32,562 nucleotides of DNA from a bacterium (GTDB taxonomy: Bacteria > Patescibacteriota > Patescibacteriia > Patescibacteriales > GWC2-42-12), in assembly GCA_030650415.1 (NCBI GenBank), contig JAUSEG010000018.1, positions 1-32,562 on the forward strand, in the 5' to 3' direction. A program made the position numbers and the translations under genes. Positions 23,615 to 28,978 of the stretch are shown here, one piece after another. The notes beneath the pieces are model-generated. The model was not told the origin of the DNA, ran no database searches, and saw only the letters and a program-made list of their open reading frames with translations. Each line of letters begins with the position of its first letter. Position 1 is the first letter of the stretch.

Positions 23615-24385
23615 CTATTTTATCATCTCGGCGAAAATACTTTTTATTTTCTGATCATGCGACCAGCCGATGATTCTCTTTAAAAGCACTTCCCGTCCGT
23701 TGCGATAGTCTTTATTAATTTCTTTGCCGATTCTGGTAATCGCTTTCTCCAAAGTTTTGTCTTTGTTCTTAGCTTGATTATATAAGTTTGACAGGAAATA
23801 GCAACGATTGGCGCTGATTAAAGGCCGACCCTTCCCGCTTACTTTATAGCCGACCCAGGACTTAATAGTTGACTGATTTTTTGTTAAAGCCAATAAGACT
23901 CGTCTCATACCATCAAAAACCCGGTAATTTTCGCCAATTTTATAGGTTAAAATCGGAAAATCGTCTCTGTCCTTATACGCTCTAAAGCCGGTTTTAATAA
24001 TTTCCTCTCTCATGGTCTTATTAACTTTCCATTGCCTAGCAAAGGCCAAGGAATTGCGATTAAATTTTTTTATAACATATTTATCAATTACCGGCGACAT
24101 GCCGGTCAAATAAATTTTCTCCAAAGGAATATTTTTTAACTTCCATTGATATTTATCGTCTGACAAAACCGCGAAAACCTGCTTTAATTTCCAGCCCTCG
24201 GCAATCGCGGCTAAAAAATTCCAAAATGAAATCTCCCCTTCTCTTAGATCAAACTTATCGATCGACTTATCAATTTTTTTATAAAATTTTTCATCCTTAA
24301 CATCAGAAAAAATCTTTCTGAATTCATTTTTCAGGTATTGCTTGGCGATTAGTAAAGAATTTTTTGACGGCGTGTATTTTTGCAT
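23615..24385 (-). CDS. Uncharacterised protein with a ParB/sulfiredoxin-like motif
   Basis: 256 aa, no signal peptide or membrane span. Residues 140-185 read D-D-F-P-I-L-T-Y-K-I-G-E-N-Y-R-V-F-D-G-M-R-R-V-L-L-A-L, then I-K-S-W-V-G-Y-K-V-S-G. This resembles the ParB-like nucleotide-binding fold (x-V-x-D-G-x-x-R-x-x-A). Key positions are D158-G159 and R161-R162. The remaining sequence is helical, basic and without a recognised domain, so a DNA-partitioning role should not be assumed. It is the third gene of a minus-strand operon, 11 nt after the Cys-motif protein. Function unknown. Confidence 0.5.
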   Translation of the reverse strand: MQKYTPSKNSLLIAKQYLKNEFRKIFSDVKDEKFYKKIDKSIDKFDLREGEISFWNFLAAIAEGWKLKQVFAVLSDDKYQWKLKNIPLEKIYLTGMSPVIDKYVIKKFNRNSLAFARQWKVNKTMREEIIKTGFRAYKDRDDFPILTYKIGENYRVFDGMRRVLLALTKNQSTIKSWVGYKVSGKGRPLISANRCYFLSNLYNQAKNKDKTLEKAITRIGKEINKDYRNGREVLLKRIIGWSHDQKIKSIFAEMIK

Positions 24386-24396
24386 ATGAGGGATGA

Positions 24397-24798
24397 TTAC
24401 TGTTTATATTTTTTTATAAAATCCGCTTCATTATTATATTCAGCGAAATTTTTATGATGCGCCGGTGGAATAAATATGCCGTTTTCCTCGTGCTTTATGC
24501 CGCACCAGTAGCGTTCGGTTTCCGCCGCCATTTTAACCCAATAGTTTGCTAAACCGTTAGCATAACCGCAATAAACGCAAAAACCTTTTTGCCAAAAATT
24601 TAAATATTTCAATTTATATCTGTCTATTTTAATATAATTACCTCTTTTTAAGCAAGGAAATCCATATAGAGGAAAGCAGATACGATGATATATCTCCGCC
24701 CATAAATCAAAAATCAGTAGAGGTATAATCAAGGTTAAAACTAGCGGTACGGCTAACGAATGATTAAGCAATCTGCGAGGATTTTTAAGATATAGCAT
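24397..24798 (-). CDS. Membrane-anchored Cys-motif protein of unknown function
   Basis: 133 aa. One hydrophobic segment (about 14-34) precedes a short loop with C41 and C49. A conserved-looking C-terminal block follows: G-F-C-V-Y-C-G-Y-A-N-G-L (C74, C77) and E-R-Y-W-C-G-I-K-H-E (C99, H103). C-x2-C plus C-x3-H could bind zinc or iron, or form a redox pair. The spacing to neighbours is 6 and 11 nt, so it is co-expressed with the WecG-Nudix fusion and the ParB-like protein. I do not recognise a named family. Confidence 0.6.
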   Translation of the reverse strand: MLYLKNPRRLLNHSLAVPLVLTLIIPLLIFDLWAEIYHRICFPLYGFPCLKRGNYIKIDRYKLKYLNFWQKGFCVYCGYANGLANYWVKMAAETERYWCGIKHEENGIFIPPAHHKNFAEYNNEADFIKKYKQ

Positions 24799-24804
24799 AG
24801 GTTT

Positions 24805-26013
24805 TTAATTACTTTTTATCGTTTCATAAAACTTTTCCATAAATATCTTGGCCGATTGGCGGCGAACCGGATGCACGGCTTCAACTAATTTTTCCGCGTC
24901 CACCCAAGCAAAAGCTCGGTGCTCCCAATCATTTACTTTTATCTCGCTGTCCTCGCCTGTAAATTCGGCAATCAATAGGCTTTGTTTCTGCCCCTTATAG
25001 CCGCGCTGAATTGGCACATACTCAGCTGCCAAACCATTTTCATCAAAGCGTTTATTGAATTCATATTTATGTAAATTTTTAAAAACCGCCACCGATTTTA
25101 TATTATCCGTATTCAGCTCTTCTTTTAATTCTCTGGCGCCGGCGATTAGCAAGCTCTCTCCATCGGTTCCGCCCTGCGGCAATTGCCAATGCTCTCTTTC
25201 TCCAACTCTTTTAACTATCAATATTTTATGCCTGCCATTTTCCCGCCTAAAAAGCAGACAGGCAACATTCGGCCGATAGCGCCAGCGTAAAATAAAATAA
25301 AAAACTAAAAAACGCCAGGTAAAAACTACCGTGGCTCGATAAATTCGCTTAGTTCTTTTAGGTTGCATGGCTAATCGCCAGAGCCACTCCAGGCCGATCT
25401 TCCTTAATAGCCTGGGCGCGCGCTTAGCCTGGCCAGTTAAAAAATCAAAACTGCCGCCGACCGACATGCCGATTCTGGCCGTGGGTATTTTAGCCAAATT
25501 ATAATAAATAAATTTTTCCTGATAAGGGAAACCTAAAGCGCAAAAGATAATCTCCGGAGCGAAATGATTTGCTTCCGTAAAATCATAAACGCCGGAACGC
25601 TCTATGTCCTGAACAAAAATTTCCAACCCGGGAAATTTATCGGCTAGAGCCTGCTTTATTTCCGCTCCAGAGGATAAACCGTCCTGCCAGTTAAATATCG
25701 CGACTTTTTTCTTTTCGGCCCGAGCCAATTCTAAAATATTAATCACCAGATCCGCGCCCGCTGTTCGTTCAATATTTTTTCCATAAAGCCAGGAAGCGAA
25801 TTTTAGCGCCACGCCGTCGGCCAGGGCCAGATCGGCATGGTTCAATATGTAATGCAATTCTTCGTCTTTTTCCGTGGCTTCTAAAATTATTTCCGGATTG
25901 GGTGTAACGACAGTATGCTGCTTCCAGTCATACAAATACTGTTTAATTTTATATAAAGCTTCATCAGGAGCAATATTAGTAACATTTACTCCCAAAATAT
26001 TGATTTTTTCCAT
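24805..26013 (-). CDS. WecG/TagA-type glycosyltransferase (GT26) fused to a Nudix hydrolase
   Basis: 402 aa. Residues 1 to about 245 are a complete GT26 domain: I-N-I-L-G-V-N-V-T-N, V-T-P-N-P-E-I-I-L-E-A, A-D-L-A-L-A-D-G-V-A-L, then G-M-S-V-G-G-S-F-D-F-L-T-G and R-A-P-R-L-L-R-K-I-G-L-E-W-L-W-R-L. Such enzymes add an N-acetylmannosamine-type sugar to a lipid-linked glycan. Residues 248-402 are a Nudix domain close to RppH/Ap4A hydrolases (W-Q-L-P-Q-G-G, box about 281-299 with R-E-L-K-E-E-L). The box is one residue shorter than canonical before the first Glu. A hydrophobic basic bridge (F-L-V-F-Y-F-I-L-R-W-R-Y-R) joins the parts. The promoter places transcription at the ATG itself. Confidence 0.88.
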   Translation of the reverse strand: MEKINILGVNVTNIAPDEALYKIKQYLYDWKQHTVVTPNPEIILEATEKDEELHYILNHADLALADGVALKFASWLYGKNIERTAGADLVINILELARAEKKKVAIFNWQDGLSSGAEIKQALADKFPGLEIFVQDIERSGVYDFTEANHFAPEIIFCALGFPYQEKFIYYNLAKIPTARIGMSVGGSFDFLTGQAKRAPRLLRKIGLEWLWRLAMQPKRTKRIYRATVVFTWRFLVFYFILRWRYRPNVACLLFRRENGRHKILIVKRVGEREHWQLPQGGTDGESLLIAGARELKEELNTDNIKSVAVFKNLHKYEFNKRFDENGLAAEYVPIQRGYKGQKQSLLIAEFTGEDSEIKVNDWEHRAFAWVDAEKLVEAVHPVRRQSAKIFMEKFYETIKSN

Positions 26014-26019
26014 ACTGTA

Positions 26020-26048
26020 ATTATACCTAAAAAATTTAACTTTAGCAA
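26020..26048 (-). promoter_or_regulatory. Sigma70 promoter predicting a leaderless transcript
   Basis: On the minus strand, TTGCTA (26048-26043), 17 bases, TATAAT (26025-26020). Only six bases separate the -10 from the ATG at 26013, so the usual start point falls on the start codon. Confidence 0.65.
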
Positions 26049-26065
26049 TTTATATTTTACTACCC

Positions 26066-26094
26066 TTGCAATTTATTTCATATTGTGTTAATAT
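26066..26094 (+). promoter_or_regulatory. Sigma70 promoter of the 80-aa gene
   Basis: TTGCAA (26066-26071), 17 bases, TAATAT (26089-26094). The predicted start near 26101 leaves a ~20-nt leader. It is divergent from the promoter at 26020-26048. Confidence 0.55.
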
Positions 26095-26121
26095 AAATTA
26101 CAAGAAAAAACTATAGAAACT

Positions 26122-26364
26122 ATGAAAACGCTCCTTCTAAACCCAAAAATTGGCCGTTGTGAAACAGCCTTCCAAAATTATCTTGATAAAACGGTTACCC
26201 ATCATCCGTTACCCTGGAGAGCTAATCTTCAAGGTAAAGAATGGGTGGTCGTCGCATCGGACAATGCGCTAATAGCGCAATGCGCCGATTGGGCGCAAGC
26301 GCAGGCAACTGTCAACTATGCTCACGACAACTTCGTGAGCGACGCCATTAGGAACCGGCTTTAA
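26122..26364 (+). CDS. 80-aa hypothetical protein, monocistronic
   Basis: It starts M-K-T-L-L-L-N-P-K-I-G-R-C and ends N-F-V-S-D-A-I-R-N-R-L. It is soluble and mixed in composition, with W50-centred K-E-W-V-V-V-A-S-D and an alanine/glutamine-rich segment (A-D-W-A-Q-A-Q-A). I do not recognise a family. Support for being a real gene comes from a promoter at 26066-26094 and a strong terminator at 26388-26422 that bracket it exactly. The codon and base use looks less AT-rich than its neighbours. The DNA within the gene carries clustered GCGC palindromes around 26267-26303. Confidence 0.55.
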   Translation: MKTLLLNPKIGRCETAFQNYLDKTVTHHPLPWRANLQGKEWVVVASDNALIAQCADWAQAQATVNYAHDNFVSDAIRNRL

Positions 26365-26387
26365 CCGTCGTAAAGACAAAACAACCA

Positions 26388-26422
26388 AGCCGCTAACCCC
26401 ACAATGTTAGCGGCTCTTTTTT
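26388..26422 (+). terminator. Rho-independent terminator of the 80-aa gene
   Basis: AGCCGCTAAC (26388-26397) pairs perfectly with GTTAGCGGCT (26406-26415) across an 8-nt loop, followed by C and six T. Confidence 0.9.
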
Positions 26423-26456
26423 ATTCTTAAAAAAACTAACTTTAGCAACCTACTGT

Positions 26457-26593
26457 TTGTCATTGCGAGGAGTAGTAATGACGAAGCAATCTCACAAATA
26501 ATAAATTGTGATAAAATTTTCCATTTTAGTTTAAACTCCTTGTTCGTGAGATTACTTCGCCGCCCTGATTACAGGGGCATCTCGCAATGACAA
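26457..26593. repeat. TGTCATTGCGAG-type inverted-repeat element
   Basis: TTGTCATTGCGAG (26457-26469) and CTCGCAATGACAA (26581-26593) are exact complements. Inner arms GAAGCAATCTCAC and GTGAGATTACTTC differ by one base. It shares both blocks with the copy at 16549-16692. It lies between two facing terminators. Confidence 0.85.
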
Positions 26594-26599
26594 TTCACC

Positions 26600-26662
26600 G
26601 ACCGACGAATCGGTCATAAATTATTTCCCAAAAAAAAGAGCCGTAAGCGAGTGCCAACGGCT
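26600..26662 (-). terminator. Rho-independent terminator of the minus-strand membrane gene
   Basis: On the minus strand, AGCCGT (26662-26657) pairs with ACGGCT (26644-26639), followed by C-T and a T-run (to about 26630). A further hairpin GACCGA-CGAA-TCGGTC lies just beyond (26600-26615). Confidence 0.75.
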
Positions 26663-26667
26663 TTGAG

Positions 26668-27240
26668 CTAACATTTCGCAGTTAGCTTGCGCGGATACCA
26701 TAACAAGATAGTCACAATGGTTTCCGTGATTAAAAAAGAAATTGGCTGAGCGGCGTTCGCGAAATCCCATTTTGGAATGGCGATGGTCGCGAAGACGCAC
26801 GACGCCCAGAATAGCGTCCAACCGCGTTTATCTTCCGCTTGTGGATTTACCCAGGCGGAAATGAAGATCGGGATCATCCCAATAGTGATAGCCGTTAGGC
26901 TCATCATCAGCCCGAGCATCAATTGCCCGCAAATTTTCCAGACGGCCACGCTTATTAAAGCGCATGCCAAGCAGGCAATATCAAGACGTTTAAAGCCCGA
27001 CTTGCCATAGACCAGTGTGGCGGCGAAAGTCAGCCACGATCCGACGGTTGAACACCACAGCTGGGTAGTGTCCGTACCGGCGACCCTCATCTCCCAAAGG
27101 GCGATGCTCTCCACTGTGGAGAAAATTAACCAAGGCGCCCAAAGCGGCTTGGCTCGTTTATCTCTGGTAACATACCAGAGATACGGCGCATAACCTAAAA
27201 GGTATAATGCGCCTGCTATGATTGAGCAGTATTCTTTCAC
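26668..27240 (-). CDS. Polytopic membrane protein, possibly PQ-loop-like, GTG start
   Basis: 190 aa with about six hydrophobic segments. The N-terminal part (Y-L-L-G-Y-A-P-Y-L-W-Y-V-T-R-D-K-R-A-K-P-L-W-A-P-W, split by Arg/Lys/Pro) resembles PQ-loop or SemiSWEET-type proteins, in which a proline kink follows a basic loop. This is a weak resemblance. The start is GTG at 27240, preceded by AAAGGAATAAT, one of the few clear Shine-Dalgarno-like sequences in the window. The gene has its own promoter, leader hairpin and terminator. It is visibly richer in G and C than its flanks, suggesting acquisition. Function unknown. Confidence 0.65.
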   Translation of the reverse strand: MKEYCSIIAGALYLLGYAPYLWYVTRDKRAKPLWAPWLIFSTVESIALWEMRVAGTDTTQLWCSTVGSWLTFAATLVYGKSGFKRLDIACLACALISVAVWKICGQLMLGLMMSLTAITIGMIPIFISAWVNPQAEDKRGWTLFWASCVFATIAIPKWDFANAAQPISFLITETIVTILLWYPRKLTAKC

Positions 27241-27264
27241 ATTATTCCTTTCGGTTAAAGTTTT

Positions 27265-27316
27265 TACGAAGCAGCAGTAAAACGACTAATTTTAATCGTC
27301 TTGCTGCTACTTCGTA
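27265..27316 (-). promoter_or_regulatory. Large leader hairpin before the GTG-start membrane gene
   Basis: TACGAAG (27265-27271) and CTTCGTA (27310-27316) are exact complements, and the pairing extends inward over AGCAG with two mismatches to about 16 bp. It lies in the predicted 100-nt transcript leader, between promoter and ribosome-binding site. Confidence 0.5.
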
Positions 27317-27347
27317 GTTAAACATTTAAAGAACAAACCGACTTCTT

Positions 27348-27376
27348 ATAATAGCATAGATATAAAAAAATGTCAA
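27348..27376 (-). promoter_or_regulatory. Sigma70 promoter of the GTG-start membrane gene
   Basis: On the minus strand, TTGACA (27376-27371), 17 bases, TATTAT (27353-27348). The predicted start is near 27341, giving a leader of about 100 nt that contains the hairpin at 27265-27316. Confidence 0.75.
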
Positions 27377-27444
27377 ACAAAAATAGGATAAATATGCTAA
27401 AATTAGCAAAATATGATTAATCATCTTAATTAATCATCTGATTA

Positions 27445-27453
27445 TGCTATAAT
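27445..27453 (+). promoter_or_regulatory. Extended -10 promoter predicting a leaderless amrS mRNA
   Basis: TG-C-TATAAT (27445-27453) is a full extended -10. The ATG at 27460 lies seven bases after it, at the expected transcription start. Upstream, ATTAATCATC is repeated twice in tandem (about 27414-27438). Confidence 0.6.
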
Positions 27454-27459
27454 TACTAT

Positions 27460-28614
27460 ATGCATGAAGCCCAATTCTATAAAAAATCAGCCAATCAGAC
27501 CGTAGCTTGCGAACTATGCAACCATTTTTGCCATATCAAAAATAACGCGGTCGGTATCTGCGGAGTTAGAAAAAATTTGGACGGTAAATTAATTTCCTTG
27601 GTGTATGGTTATCCGGCGGCTATTAATATTGATCCGATTGAGAAAAAACCTTTGTTTCATTTTCTGCCTGGCAGTAAAACTTTTTCCTTAGGCACTTTAG
27701 GCTGTAATTTTAAATGCGCTAATTGCCAGAACTGGGGAATTAGCCAAGCCAAAGCGATAGATAGCTTGTCATTCCCGCGTAGGCAACCTGTTTTCTTTTT
27801 CTGCGCCGAGGTCAGCACCGAGGAGCAATCCAGACAGGACGAACGTGAAAAAAATAATAAATTCTGGATCCCCGCCTACGCGGGGATGACAAACAAAAAG
27901 ATTCAAAGTCAAACAAAAGAAATAATACAACCTTCATATATTGTAGAACGGGCTCTTAAATCCGGCTGCCGATCAATCGCCTACACCTATAACGAACCCA
28001 CGGTCTTCGCCGAATACGCTTTGGACATCATGAAATTGGCTAAGAAAAATAATTTAAAAAATATCTGGGTGTCTAACGGTTATATGAGCAAGTCATGCTT
28101 AGAAGCTATTATCCCCTATCTCGATGCCATTAATGTTGACCTGAAATCAATGGACGAAAATTTCTACAGAAAAAATTGCGGCGCCAAATTAAAACCGATT
28201 TTAAAAAATTTAATGGCCATAAAAAAATCCGGCGTTCATCTCGAAATTACCACTCTAATAATTCCAAAGTTATCCGATGATCCGGCCAGGCTAAAAAAAA
28301 TCGCTAAATTTATTGTTCATGAGTTGGGCGCCGAAGTCCCCTGGCACTTATCAAGGTTTTCGCCTGATGTCTCATGGAAATTAAAAAATACTCCGGCCAC
28401 GCCCGAAAAAACAATTTTAGAAGCCTACGAGTTAGGTAAAAAGGCCGGCTTAAAATATGTTTATGTTGGCAACGTCCATAGCATCGACAAAGAAAACACT
28501 TATTGCCCGAATTGCGGTCAATTAGCCATAAAAAGAGTCGGTTATCACATAACCAGACACGACGACAACGGCCATTGCCCAAAATGCGGCTATGATTTAT
28601 GTGTAATTGTTTGA
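27460..28614 (+). CDS. amrS: AmmeMemoRadiSam-type radical SAM enzyme with an in-frame repeat insertion
   Basis: 384 aa, related to pyruvate formate-lyase activases. An N-terminal Cys cluster (C-E-L-C-N-H-F-C-H-I, then G-I-C-G-V-R) precedes the radical SAM motif C82-x3-C86-x2-C89 in G-C-N-F-K-C-A-N-C-Q-N-W, which holds the 4Fe-4S cluster. S-I-A-Y-T-Y-N-E-P-T-V-F and the later T-T-L-I-I-P motif continue the barrel, and a C-terminal zinc ribbon (C-P-N-C, then C-P-K-C-G-Y-D-L-C) ends it. Residues about 103-145 are translated from a mobile repeat (F-W-I-P-A-Y-A-G-M-T) yet the frame stays open. The substrate of this family is not established. No Memo or AMMECR1 partner gene lies next to it here. 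Confidence 0.85.
   Translation: MHEAQFYKKSANQTVACELCNHFCHIKNNAVGICGVRKNLDGKLISLVYGYPAAINIDPIEKKPLFHFLPGSKTFSLGTLGCNFKCANCQNWGISQAKAIDSLSFPRRQPVFFFCAEVSTEEQSRQDEREKNNKFWIPAYAGMTNKKIQSQTKEIIQPSYIVERALKSGCRSIAYTYNEPTVFAEYALDIMKLAKKNNLKNIWVSNGYMSKSCLEAIIPYLDAINVDLKSMDENFYRKNCGAKLKPILKNLMAIKKSGVHLEITTLIIPKLSDDPARLKKIAKFIVHELGAEVPWHLSRFSPDVSWKLKNTPATPEKTILEAYELGKKAGLKYVYVGNVHSIDKENTYCPNCGQLAIKRVGYHITRHDDNGHCPKCGYDLCVIV
27766..27892. repeat. TGTCATTCCCGC-type repeat inserted within amrS
   Basis: TTGTCATTCCCGCGTAGGC (27766-27784) and GCCTACGCGGGGATGACAA (27874-27892) are complementary with one mismatch. Inner sequence includes GGATCC-type ends as in the copies at 23448 and 28859. It lies wholly inside the coding region, just after the SAM-cluster motif. 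Confidence 0.85.
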
Positions 28615-28636
28615 TAAATAAACAACCATCTACCTC

Positions 28637-28748
28637 TGTCATTGCGGGCTTGACCCGCAATCCAGGAGGAAGACGCTAAAATTCGACTTCTAAGACAAAT
28701 TGTTCGTGCCGCTCCCTCCTGGATTGCGGCTCGGAGGCCGCAATGACA
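28637..28748. repeat. TGTCATTGCGGGC-type inverted-repeat element
   Basis: TGTCATTGCGGGC (28637-28649) and GCCGCAATGACA (28737-28748), with inner AATCCAGGAGG and CCTCCTGGATT exactly complementary, form a long hairpin. It shares end sequences with both other repeat types. It ends 9 nt before the -35 of the clpB promoter and could terminate amrS transcription. Confidence 0.8.
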
Positions 28749-28757
28749 TGCAAATAC

Positions 28758-28786
28758 TTGACAAATAAACACGGGTGAATTATATT
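28758..28786 (+). promoter_or_regulatory. Sigma70 promoter of the clpB-like gene
   Basis: TTGACA (28758-28763), 17 bases, TATATT (28781-28786). The predicted start near 28793 falls inside the CIRCE element. Confidence 0.8.
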
Positions 28787-28790
28787 AAAA

Positions 28791-28817
28791 TTAGCACTCA
28801 AGACGTAAGAGTGCTAA
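28791..28817 (+). promoter_or_regulatory. CIRCE element (HrcA operator)
   Basis: TTAGCACTC, nine bases, GAGTGCTAA (28791-28817): an exact match to the CIRCE consensus. Placed over the transcription start, it should let HrcA repress the gene until heat shock titrates it. hrcA itself is not in the window. Confidence 0.95.
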
Positions 28818-28828
28818 AAATAATTCCA

Positions 28829-28945
28829 TGTCTCATTGCGAGGAGCTTCATTTTATTTTGTCATTCCCGCGAAGGCGGGAATCCAGATATTTCGGCAAAA
28901 ATGGATTCCCGCCTTCGCGGGAATGACAGAGGGGTAGCAATCGCT
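28829..28945. repeat. Nested repeats: TCATTGCGAG element interrupted by a TGTCATTCCCGC element
   Basis: The outer element has ends TCATTGCGAGGAGC (from about 28833) and CGCTCGCAATGACA (28932-28945). Inside it lies a complete 70-bp second-family element at 28859-28928, with perfect ends TGTCATTCCCGCGAAGGCGG and its complement. The second inserted into the first. Both sit in the untranslated leader of the clpB-like gene. Confidence 0.85.
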
Positions 28946-28978
28946 CGCAATGACAATAACAAATTAAACTATAATTAT

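Noticed and set aside
28775-28978. 68-codon N-terminal extension of the clpB-like frame
   Set aside because: It would translate the CIRCE element and both nested repeats, and begins upstream of the predicted transcription start. The ATG at 28979 matches Clp N-termini.
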